A stretch of DNA of 8,783 nucleotides, taken from the NCBI GenBank assembly GCA_003501525.1, contig DNPI01000240.1:1-8783 (forward strand), in the 5' to 3' direction. Numbering within the stretch: position 1 is the stretch's first letter; each line of letters starts with the position of its first letter. Below, piece by piece: positions 1 through 6,566 of this stretch. The notes below the pieces were generated by a model that was given only the letters and a program-made list of their open reading frames with translations, searched no databases and was not told the origin of the DNA. The DNA comes from Planctomycetota bacterium. Its GTDB lineage: Bacteria; Planctomycetota; UBA1135. The position numbers and the translations under genes were made by a program.

Positions 1-6
1 ACAGAA

Positions 7-861
7 ATGACTGATTCTATTGACTTGTCTCGATCCGCCATCCTTCAAAGGTTTAGAGAACGTATCGCCCAAGGCGAGCCGATTATCGGCGGTGGTGCTG
101 GAACTGGGATTTCTGCAAAAAGTGAGGAGGCAGGTGGCATCGACCTCATCATTATTTACAACTCTGGTCGTTATCGGATGGCTGGTCGAGGCTCTACTGC
201 TGGATTGATGCCCTACGGGAACGCCAATGAAATTGTGAAGGAGATGGCCTACGAGGTCCTTCCTGTCGTTAAACATACTCCGGTTCTGGCCGGGGTCTGT
301 GGGACAGACCCCTTCATGATGCCCAAGATTTTTTTGGAAGAATTGCAACATCTTGGGTTTTCTGGCATTCAAAATTTCCCCACGGTAGGCCTGTTTGAAG
401 GGCAGATACGTTCGACGTTGGAAGAAACAGGAATGAGTTATCAACTTGAAGTGGATATCACCGCCTTAGCCCGGGAGATGGACCTCCTCACAACCCCTTA
501 CGTGTTTAATACAGAAGAAGCCAAGATGATGACTGATGCCGGTGCTGACATTGTGGTTGCCCATATGGGCTGCACTTCCGGAGGCACGATAGGTGCGGAG
601 AGCGTCAGCCCCCTTGATGAGTGTGTAGGTCGTATTCAAGAAATTGTCGATGTTTGTAAAGGAATACGGGACGATGTCATTTGTCTTTGCCACGGTGGTC
701 CCATTGCAATGCCTGAAGACGCAGATCACATTATTCAGAACGTCCAGGGTATTGATGGCTTTTACGGCGCAAGCTCAGCAGAGCGTTTTCCGGCCGAAGT
801 GGCGATTCAAGCTCAGACGGAATCTTTTAAAGCGTTAAGGCTGCCTGAGAGGAGCAGGTAA
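7..861 (+). CDS. Phosphoenolpyruvate hydrolase-like TIM-barrel family protein
   Basis: This 284-residue protein matches the family annotated as phosphoenolpyruvate hydrolase-like or TIM-barrel signal-transduction protein (Pfam PF09370). Recognisable conserved blocks are GGGAGTGISAK near residues 28-38, YNSGRYRMAGRGS followed by AGLMPYGNAN at about 51-74, AGVCGTDPF near 95-103, GIQNFPTVGLFEGQIR at about 120-135, HMGCTSGGTIGAES near 186-199, CHGGPIAMPEDA near 229-240 and FYGASSAERFP near 253-263. The glycine-rich turns suit phosphate or carboxylate binding at barrel strand ends. No export signal is visible, so it is probably cytoplasmic. In plants the same domain is fused to a UPF0261 (Tm-1-like) domain, and bacteria often carry the two as adjacent genes, so a UPF0261 gene may lie just upstream. 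Only six bases precede the ATG, so its ribosome binding site cannot be judged. The next gene starts directly after its stop. The family assignment is firm; the enzymatic role is not. Confidence 0.85.
   Translation: MTDSIDLSRSAILQRFRERIAQGEPIIGGGAGTGISAKSEEAGGIDLIIIYNSGRYRMAGRGSTAGLMPYGNANEIVKEMAYEVLPVVKHTPVLAGVCGTDPFMMPKIFLEELQHLGFSGIQNFPTVGLFEGQIRSTLEETGMSYQLEVDITALAREMDLLTTPYVFNTEEAKMMTDAGADIVVAHMGCTSGGTIGAESVSPLDECVGRIQEIVDVCKGIRDDVICLCHGGPIAMPEDADHIIQNVQGIDGFYGASSAERFPAEVAIQAQTESFKALRLPERSR
848..854 (+). promoter_or_regulatory. Ribosome binding site of the cupin gene
   Basis: AGAGGAG lies seven bases upstream of the ATG at 862, inside the last codons of the preceding gene. It supports that start and suggests the two genes are translated from one mRNA. 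Confidence 0.6.
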
Positions 862-1278
862 ATGTGTGGGGCTGCTGAGTGTTTACGTTTTATTTCTTCG
901 AAGGACGTAATTGTCGAAGAAACTGATTGGGGGCCTAACGAGTGGTTTGTGCAGGCTCCTATCACGGAGAGTGAACATCTCATGATGGTTCGCCTCACTA
1001 TGCCTCCAGGTGAGGCTCATCGTTTTCATTGTCACCCGCATTTCGAAGAAGCCATTTACTTCCTTGAAGGGGAAGCCGAACAATGGGTAGGAGAAGAGAA
1101 GCGCTTGATGACTCCTGGCATGGTCGCCCACGTGCCTGCGGGTACGGTGCACGGGACTTACAACGATTCTGACACTCCTTGCACCATATTGGTGGCATTG
1201 GCGAGCGCTAAGTTTCAAGAACCGATGGTCGTCGATGTCTCGAGTGAGGAACCTTGGGCCTCTCTTAGAACCCCTTAA
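862..1278 (+). CDS. Small single-domain cupin protein
   Basis: This 138-residue protein has both classical cupin motifs intact. Motif 1 reads G50-x5-H56-x-H58-x4-E63-x6-G70 and motif 2 reads G86-x5-P92-x-G94-x2-H97-x3-N101. H56, H58, E63 and H97 are the expected metal ligands of a six-stranded beta-barrel, so metal binding is likely. Length and architecture fit a stand-alone cupin with no extra DNA-binding or catalytic domain, so it could be a sugar isomerase or epimerase, a dioxygenase-like enzyme or a small-molecule binding protein. The ATG directly abuts the TAA of the upstream gene and has a good ribosome binding site, so the two are almost certainly co-translated. The link to a PEP hydrolase-like protein and xylose genes suggests a role in carbohydrate or sugar-acid metabolism, but this is inference and the substrate cannot be read from the sequence. 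Confidence 0.85.
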   Translation: MCGAAECLRFISSKDVIVEETDWGPNEWFVQAPITESEHLMMVRLTMPPGEAHRFHCHPHFEEAIYFLEGEAEQWVGEEKRLMTPGMVAHVPAGTVHGTYNDSDTPCTILVALASAKFQEPMVVDVSSEEPWASLRTP

Positions 1279-1298
1279 CTCCCAGCCTCTAATTAAAA

Positions 1299-2876
1299 GT
1301 GAACTTCAATAAGGACGGAATTGCTCCCAATGCCAGTCGCCTTCTTTGGGCAGGCTTTATGGCTATCCTCGCTGCTGGTATCGGATTTGGCGTTAGAGGT
1401 GGTCTCTTAGCCAGCTGGGGCAGCGACTTCGGTTTGGTGGCGCAGCAGCTTGGTGAGATAGCCGGTGCTGGGCTTACAGGGTTTTGTTTCGGAATCATTA
1501 TTGGAGGTGTGGTTTGCGATCGGCTGGGTTATGGCAAGCTGATTTTGGCAGCTCTCTTAGCTCACATACTTTCGGCTTTTGTGACTTTAGCGGCCAATCC
1601 TGAACAGGGTGAAATGGCTTTCAGCCTCCTTTATTGGGGTACGTTTGTTTTCGCCTTTGCTAATGGGACACTTGAAGCAGTGAGTAACCCTTTGGTTGCG
1701 ACTCTATTCCCTAACAGGCGCACCCATTACCTAAACATTTTGCATGCTAGCTGGCCACTGGGCCTTGTTTTGGGCGGAGCGATTGGCTGGATGCTGGGTG
1801 AGGGAGAAAATGCTTGGTCGTGGCAGGCGCAACTCGGGCTTTTCTTGGTTCCTACCCTCGTTTACGGGTGGATGTTCTTTGGGCAGGCTATGCCCAAATC
1901 GGAGGCTTCGCAGAAGGGTTTGTCGCTTGGGGAGATGTTTAAAGATGTTGGGCTCCTCGGTGGCTTAGTTATTTGCTACCTCTTATCCCTTTTCTTTTCC
2001 AGCTCTCTTGGGCTTACGGCAAAACAGTCCTATCTGATAGCCGGGGTTCTTCTCCTCTGCGTAGGCCTTTTGACTCGATTCTCGATGGGGTCGTTTGTTC
2101 TCTTCACCCTTTTTGTGGCTCATGCCTTAGTGGGTTCAGTTGAACTCGGTACTGATACATGGGTGCAGAACATCACAGGGAATCTCCTTACTCCGGAGCA
2201 AGGGAAAATCCTTTTCATCTTCACCTCGGCCATTATGTTTGGTCTGCGCTTCTGCGCTGGATTCATTGAAGAGAAGCTGGGATTTTCTCCTATCGGGATT
2301 CTCCTCGCCTGCGCGGTTCTCGCGGCAATCGGCCTAAATCTTGTTAGTGGTATTGAAACCTTCTACGGAGCTATGGTCGCTCTTGCCCTCTACGCGGTTG
2401 GCAAAACTTTCTTCTGGCCGACCATGTTGGCTGTGGCTAGCGATAGATTCCCGCGAACGGGTGCCATTGCCATCAGTATTATGGGGGGCATTGGCATGTT
2501 GGCTGGTGGATTGGTGGGCTCGGCTGGTTTGGGTTATGCCAAAGACCGTTTCTCTGCTGCTGCATTGGATCGAGAAAACCCTGCGGTCTATGCTGAGTAC
2601 AAGGCGGCCGGAGAGCCAAGCCAGTTTTTAGAATTCAAAGCAGTTCACGGATTGGCTGGCAAGAAACTGGGCGAGGTTCAAGCGAAGGACCCCGCTGAAC
2701 GGAGCGCCAGAGAAAAGCTGGTACACGAAGCTAGCATTGAAGGAGATAGGCGTACTTTGGTGGTTGATTCTTTCATTCCAATGGCGATGGCAGCTATCTA
2801 CCTTCTTCTGCTGCTTTATTTCAGAAGAGTGGGGGGGTATCGGAAAATTGTTCTACGGGAGGACTCCAATGTCTGA
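1299..2876 (+). CDS. MFS transporter, probable pentose/sugar uptake
   Basis: This 525-residue integral membrane protein has about twelve or more hydrophobic segments, for example near residues 12-35, 55-75, 78-99, 107-128, 149-168, 176-196, 215-236, 243-260, 264-284, 302-322, 330-350, 353-380, 387-413 and 489-508. GGVVCDRLGYGKLI (69-82), between segments 2 and 3, fits the MFS loop motif A. A hydrophilic stretch of about 75 residues (414-488), rich in charged residues, separates the last membrane segment from the rest, and the protein ends with YFRRVGGY plus a short charged tail. I recall this layout from planctomycete and verrucomicrobial sugar transporters. The GTG start is the first possible one after an in-frame TAA at 1290-1292. 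It has no clear Shine-Dalgarno sequence; the ATG at 1359 would cut into the first hydrophobic segment. Its last eight bases overlap xylA. Xylose or a related sugar as substrate is inferred from the neighbours. Confidence 0.85.
   Translation: MNFNKDGIAPNASRLLWAGFMAILAAGIGFGVRGGLLASWGSDFGLVAQQLGEIAGAGLTGFCFGIIIGGVVCDRLGYGKLILAALLAHILSAFVTLAANPEQGEMAFSLLYWGTFVFAFANGTLEAVSNPLVATLFPNRRTHYLNILHASWPLGLVLGGAIGWMLGEGENAWSWQAQLGLFLVPTLVYGWMFFGQAMPKSEASQKGLSLGEMFKDVGLLGGLVICYLLSLFFSSSLGLTAKQSYLIAGVLLLCVGLLTRFSMGSFVLFTLFVAHALVGSVELGTDTWVQNITGNLLTPEQGKILFIFTSAIMFGLRFCAGFIEEKLGFSPIGILLACAVLAAIGLNLVSGIETFYGAMVALALYAVGKTFFWPTMLAVASDRFPRTGAIAISIMGGIGMLAGGLVGSAGLGYAKDRFSAAALDRENPAVYAEYKAAGEPSQFLEFKAVHGLAGKKLGEVQAKDPAERSAREKLVHEASIEGDRRTLVVDSFIPMAMAAIYLLLLLYFRRVGGYRKIVLREDSNV
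2858..2863 (+). promoter_or_regulatory. Ribosome binding site deciding the xylA start
   Basis: GGGAGG lies five bases before the ATG at 2869, within the end of the transporter gene. It selects this start over the in-frame ATG at 2737, and the eight-base overlap suggests translational coupling of transporter and isomerase. Confidence 0.7.
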
Positions 2877-4059
2877 ATCTTTTACCCCAAATCCCGCAGA
2901 AGGAGACCGCTTTACTTTCGGTTTATGGACTGTCGGTAATCCTGGAGCTGACCCCTTTGGCCCCAGGACTCGGCCGCGTATCTCTCCCCCAGAGATTGTT
3001 GAAGGCCTGGCGAAGGCCGGAGCTTGGGGCGTAAATCTTCACGATAACGATTTAATTCCTTTCGATGCTTCTCCGACTGAGCGTGATGTTTTAGTGAAGG
3101 AGTTTCAGCAGGCCCTCGATGATCATGGCTTGGTAGTTCCTATGGCAACCACAAACTTGTTTAGCCACCCGGTTTTTAGAGATGGAGCATTCACTGCTTC
3201 TGATCCGAAGGTGCGTGCTTTTGCTACACGAAAAGCGATGCGAGGGATTGAATTGGGAGTTGAGCTAGGCGCCGAAACAGTAGTTTTTTGGGGTGGCCGT
3301 GAAGGAGTTGAAACAGATGCTGCTCGGGATAGCCGCGATGCGATTAAGTGGTACCGTGAATGTATGAATTTCCTTTGCGGCTGGGTTAAGGACCAAGGCT
3401 GGGAGTTAAAGTTCGCTTTGGAAGCTAAGCCAAATGAGCCCCGGGGAGATATTTATCTTGCAACCACAGGGCATATGTTGCATTTCATTGAAACTCTGGC
3501 TCATTCAGAAATGTGCGGCGTGAACCCGGAGGTCGCCCATGAGAACATGCCAGGACTGTCGATGGTTCATGCAGTAGGGCAAGCAATGGAGGCGGAAAAG
3601 CTTTTTCACATCGATTTGAATGCTCAACGAATTGGCCGCTATGACCAGGACCTTCGATTTGGGAGCGAGGATTTAAAAGGTGCTTTCTTTTTGGTCCGCA
3701 TGCTTGAAGGCACTGGTGGCTATTCGGCTTACACAGGGCCGCGCCATTTCGATGCTCATGCTTATAGGACGGAGGATTTAGAGGGAGTGTGGGATTTTGC
3801 TGTCGGATGTATGCGGTCGTACAAGATTTTGGCAGAACGAGCTCAAGAATTTGACGCTGACGCTGAGGTCCATGAAATCTTAGAAGCGAACCATGCTGAT
3901 CCAGAGGGTATAGGACCTCTTTTGGCCGGATTCAGTTCATCGAATCTCGAGGCTATCGAACAACTTTCTTTAGACCCTGACATCTTGGCTGCAGCGGGCC
4001 ACCGTTACGAACGGCTTGACCAGTTGGCAATGGAACATCTAATGGGAGCACGAGGCTGA
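2869..4059 (+). CDS. xylA: Xylose isomerase, actinobacterial (short, class I) type
   Basis: This 396-residue enzyme interconverts D-xylose and D-xylulose in the cytoplasm using two divalent metal ions. It aligns collinearly with the Streptomyces enzyme (about 388 residues) with a four-residue offset. Visible active-site residues are W20, F98 and W141 of the substrate pocket, H58 and D61 of the catalytic pair, E185 and K187 in FALEAKPNEPRGD, E221 and H224, D249 in FHIDLN, D259 and D261 in YDQD, and D295 in GPRHFD. All metal and catalytic positions are present, so it should be active. A four-residue insertion relative to Streptomyces precedes D295. The C-terminus, RLDQLAMEHLMGARG, is strikingly actinobacterial. 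The ATG at 2869 is chosen over an upstream in-frame ATG inside the transporter gene because it has a good ribosome binding site and begins at the normal family N-terminus. The kinase gene follows after seven bases. Confidence 0.96.
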   Translation: MSESFTPNPAEGDRFTFGLWTVGNPGADPFGPRTRPRISPPEIVEGLAKAGAWGVNLHDNDLIPFDASPTERDVLVKEFQQALDDHGLVVPMATTNLFSHPVFRDGAFTASDPKVRAFATRKAMRGIELGVELGAETVVFWGGREGVETDAARDSRDAIKWYRECMNFLCGWVKDQGWELKFALEAKPNEPRGDIYLATTGHMLHFIETLAHSEMCGVNPEVAHENMPGLSMVHAVGQAMEAEKLFHIDLNAQRIGRYDQDLRFGSEDLKGAFFLVRMLEGTGGYSAYTGPRHFDAHAYRTEDLEGVWDFAVGCMRSYKILAERAQEFDADAEVHEILEANHADPEGIGPLLAGFSSSNLEAIEQLSLDPDILAAAGHRYERLDQLAMEHLMGARG

Positions 4060-4066
4060 GGGAGGC

Positions 4067-5401
4067 ATGAGCCTCTTTCTCGGGATTGATCTCGGCACCC
4101 AGAGCCTTAAGGCTCTGGTCTACGATTCCGAAAGCCGAGTGGTTATCGGGCGGGGTTCATCTCCATGCCGCCCTCCGGATTCTCCGAGGACGGGTGCTGC
4201 GGAGCAGAATCCCTCTGATTGGTGGCGAGCCTTCGAGAGAGCTACGAGGGAAGCTCTTGCCGGGGAGGGGGTCGATTCGTCTGCCATTGTGGCAATGGGG
4301 GTGAGTGGCCAGCAGCACGGGTTAGTGACTCTTGATGATGCTGGTGAAGTCCTACGCCCAGCCAAACTTTGGTGTGATTCTGAAGCTTCTTCTGAAGCCG
4401 CGGAATTTTCCGCGGTAATGGGGAGAAAAATCCCGTCTGGCTACACCGCTCCGAAGCTTTTGTGGATGAAGCGGAAGGAATCGGAACTGTTCCGTCGCAT
4501 TCATCGCGTGTGTTTGCCTCACGATTGGCTCAACCTTCAGCTCACAGGAGAGTGGGGCACTGATCCAGGAGATGCTTCCGGAAACGGTTTTTTTAACCCG
4601 GCTGCAAAGGAAATGAATTCGGCCGCAGTGGATTGGCTTGATTCCAGTTTGGCGGCCAAGCTCCCTCCTCTCAATCCAGCTGACGGATGGCATGGAAATC
4701 TAATGCCGGAGGTCGCATTGAGCTTCGGACTACCTGAAAGTATCCCTGTTTCTGTGGGGTCTGGTGACAACATGATGAGTGCGCTGGGTGCCGGAGCTAC
4801 TCGAGACGGGGTGATGGTGGCGAGCCTTGGAACCAGCGGGACTTTGTTTGGCAGGGCTCCTGGTCCTGCACCAATCGAAGAATCTGGTGTTAGAGAATTC
4901 CTGGATGCTACGGGGAGTTGGCTTCCTCTTCATTGCATTGAAAATTGCACGGTTCCACTCAATGCAGTTGCCGAAGCAAGTGGTTTAAGCCACACGGCCT
5001 TGACGGAGTTGGCCGCCCAAAAAGAACTTGGGCCAGGAAACAAGTACAGGGAAGTAATGGAGGAGGTTAGCTTTGCACTTCATGCAGGAGCTTCACTCTT
5101 GGAGAAGTGGGGTTTGCGGGGAGAAGAACTGCGGGTGGTTGGTGGCGGAGCCCGCAATCCCTTTTGGCTCAGTCTTCTTGCGGATATTTTTGGAGTTCCG
5201 GTTCTTGCCCTCAAGGAGCCAGATACCGCCGCTCTTGGGGCCGCCTTACAAGCTTTAGCCGCGAAATCAGGGGATTTCCTTAAGACCCTGCGGGATCATG
5301 CTTCGCCAACCAGCGAGGCGTTGCAGCCAGATTTCGAGAGAAGAGAGGCTTTGCGGGCTCGTTCTGAGAGATGGAAGGAATCCCAAGAAGGCATTGCTTA
5401 A
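4067..5401 (+). CDS. xylB: Xylulokinase-family FGGY kinase with an internal shortening
   Basis: This 444-residue FGGY-family kinase should phosphorylate D-xylulose to xylulose 5-phosphate with ATP, completing the xylose pathway begun by the adjacent isomerase. The N-terminus FLGIDLGTQSLKALVYD (4-20) carries the phosphate-binding loop, SGQQHG (80-85) is the xylulose-binding motif, and D234 in VGSGDN is the expected catalytic base. ASLGTSGT (252-259) and VVGGGARNPFW (357-367) are the nucleotide-binding loops of the C-terminal domain. Family members usually have about 480-500 residues. Here the sequence runs from LAAQKELGPG straight to KYREVMEEVSFAL around residues 315-338, and the normally conserved stretch with a GERTP-like motif is missing, about 35-40 residues. 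The frame stays open on both sides. Activity is therefore uncertain. GGAGG sits only one base before the ATG, which is unusually close, but the N-terminus fixes the start. Confidence 0.9.
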   Translation: MSLFLGIDLGTQSLKALVYDSESRVVIGRGSSPCRPPDSPRTGAAEQNPSDWWRAFERATREALAGEGVDSSAIVAMGVSGQQHGLVTLDDAGEVLRPAKLWCDSEASSEAAEFSAVMGRKIPSGYTAPKLLWMKRKESELFRRIHRVCLPHDWLNLQLTGEWGTDPGDASGNGFFNPAAKEMNSAAVDWLDSSLAAKLPPLNPADGWHGNLMPEVALSFGLPESIPVSVGSGDNMMSALGAGATRDGVMVASLGTSGTLFGRAPGPAPIEESGVREFLDATGSWLPLHCIENCTVPLNAVAEASGLSHTALTELAAQKELGPGNKYREVMEEVSFALHAGASLLEKWGLRGEELRVVGGGARNPFWLSLLADIFGVPVLALKEPDTAALGAALQALAAKSGDFLKTLRDHASPTSEALQPDFERREALRARSERWKESQEGIA

Positions 5402-5429
5402 AATTCAAAATCCCTTCAGAATCACTCTA

Positions 5430-6122
5430 ATGCGCATCCCCGCTCTTATCCTCCTTGCCGCTTCCGTGTCCTGTGGTGCTCCGATTGTCCAGGGAGGCGA
5501 AGTCTCTGTGGTTCCCGCAGCAGGTACGCAGGCTGGCTTATCCGCTGAACCATCGACTTCTACGGATGATGCTCCTGCGAAATACACAGGCAGGACTCGG
5601 AATCAACCCTCAACGCCTGCTTTGATGCCTTCTGTTCCGACCATCTCTGATGGCGTAGAAGTGTTCACTCAAGGGACGGTGCCATCTAGCATCGCCGTAC
5701 TTGCGGTCGAGGATGCGACCAATCGGCGAAGGGTTCCAACGGATTTTCTCCGCACCACCCTTACTTCTGCTTTGATGGATCGTGGTTTCACTCCTTTAGG
5801 GCGGGAATATGTAGATATTCAGGTCCGAGTTGGTTCGGGAAACACTTCGGAGGTCCGCATTCCTGGGGCCGCTGTTCTTTCTTTCCAAATTTTGGAATGG
5901 GAAGGTAAGCACATTGAGCGCAAGGGACGCCTTCAAATGTCAGGTGTTCTCGCTGTGCACGGTCTTCAAGGCGAGCTTCTCCATCAGATTCGTATAGATT
6001 TCAAGGGAGCGTTGTCGATAACCCAGCTTTCCTCTATGACCCCCCGAAAACGCAACAGTGCTCTTATTGGGCAGCTTGTCGAAGTGCTCTTTGCGAGCTT
6101 TCCTGAACCACCTCCTCTCTAA
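5430..6122 (+). CDS. Putative lipoprotein, weakly GNA1162/DUF799-like
   Basis: The 230-residue product begins MRIPALILLAASVSCGAP, a short hydrophobic signal peptide with Cys15 as a possible lipid-attachment site. The lipobox is imperfect because Ser is at -3, so signal peptidase I cleavage is also possible. Residues 24-70 are a Pro/Ser/Thr/Ala-rich linker. The likely folded part spans about 84-225: a strand then helix (IAVLAVEDATN and FLRTTLTSALMDRGFTPL), a later strand pair (AAVLSFQILEWEGK and LQMSGVLAVHGLQGELLHQ), and a C-terminal helix ending in LVEVLFASFPEPPP. This order recalls GNA1162/DUF799-type envelope lipoproteins, but I recognise the fold order rather than a signature. The ATG at 5430 has no Shine-Dalgarno sequence. 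A TTG at 5394, overlapping xylB by eight bases and preceded by AGAAGG, is an alternative that lengthens the n-region. The xylB stop lies 28 bases upstream of the ATG. Function is unknown. Confidence 0.75.
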   Translation: MRIPALILLAASVSCGAPIVQGGEVSVVPAAGTQAGLSAEPSTSTDDAPAKYTGRTRNQPSTPALMPSVPTISDGVEVFTQGTVPSSIAVLAVEDATNRRRVPTDFLRTTLTSALMDRGFTPLGREYVDIQVRVGSGNTSEVRIPGAAVLSFQILEWEGKHIERKGRLQMSGVLAVHGLQGELLHQIRIDFKGALSITQLSSMTPRKRNSALIGQLVEVLFASFPEPPPL

Positions 6123-6186
6123 TCTTTTTGTGGAGGAAGCGATTCTTGGCGCTAACGCTATACTGCCCCGTCCCTTTTCCTGGATC

Positions 6187-6251
6187 CCTCCGTTCTGGGA
6201 ATTGGGTGTAGGAACCTAAACCAGGTTCCAAAGACGAGACCCAGGAGGTTT
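6187..6251 (+). promoter_or_regulatory. Structured rpsO leader, candidate S15 autoregulatory element
   Basis: GGAACCT (6211-6217) and AGGTTCC (6223-6229) form a perfect 7-bp hairpin with loop AAACC (6218-6222). That loop is fully complementary to GGTTT (6247-6251), which covers the end of the Shine-Dalgarno sequence and the spacer before the GTG, so a pseudoknot is possible. Alternatively, CTGGG (6195-6199) can pair with CCCAG (6240-6244) and CCTC (6187-6190) with GAGG (6245-6248), burying the Shine-Dalgarno sequence. The pseudoknot and the CCTC/GAGG pairing are mutually exclusive because both use 6247-6248. S15 is known to repress its own mRNA through leader structures that differ between phyla, and a pseudoknot is used in E. 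coli. The pairings are seen directly; S15 binding is inference. Confidence 0.5.
6243..6248 (+). promoter_or_regulatory. Ribosome binding site deciding the rpsO GTG start
   Basis: AGGAGG, a full consensus Shine-Dalgarno sequence, lies five bases before GTG at 6254 and fixes this as the start. It lies within both alternative leader structures described for this region. Confidence 0.85.
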
Positions 6252-6253
6252 CA

Positions 6254-6523
6254 GTGTCCGTCACTCAAGAAGAAAAACAGCAGATTATTGCGGAATACGC
6301 CCGTTCACAGGGTGATACAGGTTCTGTGGAAGTTCAGGTCGCAGTGTTGACCCGACGTATCGAGAACCTGACAGAGCATTTAAAAACTCACAAAAAAGAT
6401 GTAAGCACAACTCGAGGCCTTCTTGGTCTCGTTGCTCGTCGAAGACGACTTATGCGTTACCTACAAGGTAGAGATGCGAAACGCCACCATGATTTGGCTG
6501 AGCGTTTAGAGCTCCGCTACTAA
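6254..6523 (+). CDS. rpsO: 30S ribosomal protein S15
   Basis: This 89-residue protein has the normal length and fold order of bacterial S15, which binds the central domain of 16S rRNA early in small-subunit assembly. Typical blocks are GDTGSVEVQVAVLTRRI (20-36), LTEHLKTHKKD (39-49) and RGLLGLVARRRRLMRYL (54-70). The loop after HKKD reads VSTT where many S15 proteins have HHSR. This loop is near the residues that contact the rRNA, so it differs at an RNA-facing site. GSVEVQVA replaces the more usual GSPEVQVA. The start is GTG with a consensus ribosome binding site. The gene precedes pnp, the classical rpsO-pnp arrangement, and its leader appears able to fold into an autoregulatory structure. 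Confidence 0.97.
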   Translation: MSVTQEEKQQIIAEYARSQGDTGSVEVQVAVLTRRIENLTEHLKTHKKDVSTTRGLLGLVARRRRLMRYLQGRDAKRHHDLAERLELRY

Positions 6524-6566
6524 GTGTTTGTGTGAATCTGCATATAACGGAAAATTAAACATATAA

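Noticed and set aside
466..729. Open frames on the - strand opposite the TIM-barrel gene, and similar ones opposite xylB, rpsO and pnp
   Set aside because: They overlap well-supported genes, have no recognisable domains and read like antisense shadows.
2831..2837. Run of seven G near the end of the transporter gene as a slippage or phase-variation site
   Set aside because: The reading through it gives the family-like C-terminal YFRRVGGY, and a shift would alter only the last few residues. Nothing else suggests phase variation.
2737..2868. Longer start for the xylose isomerase at the ATG at 2737, adding 44 residues
   Set aside because: The extra residues are an out-of-frame reading of the transporter end, and they precede the normal family N-terminus. 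The ATG at 2869 has a good ribosome binding site.
5020..5060. Frameshift as the cause of the missing xylulokinase block
   Set aside because: The conserved sequence on both sides is in one frame, and the missing motif is not found in the other frames nearby, so an in-frame loss fits better.
5298..5429. Longer start for the putative lipoprotein inside xylB at 5298
   Set aside because: It would place 44 polar, Arg-rich residues before the signal peptide and read within xylB. The start at 5430 (or possibly TTG 5394) gives a normal signal sequence.
6111..6136. CCTCC and GGAGG with a T-run between them as an intrinsic terminator after the lipoprotein gene
   Set aside because: The stem is only 5 bp with a 16-base loop, and the T-run is in the loop rather than after the stem. 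No convincing terminator separates this gene from rpsO.
6159..6164. TATACT as the -10 box of an rpsO promoter
   Set aside because: No acceptable -35 element is found at 16-18 bases upstream and there is no extended -10 TG. A promoter is plausible here but not supported by sequence.
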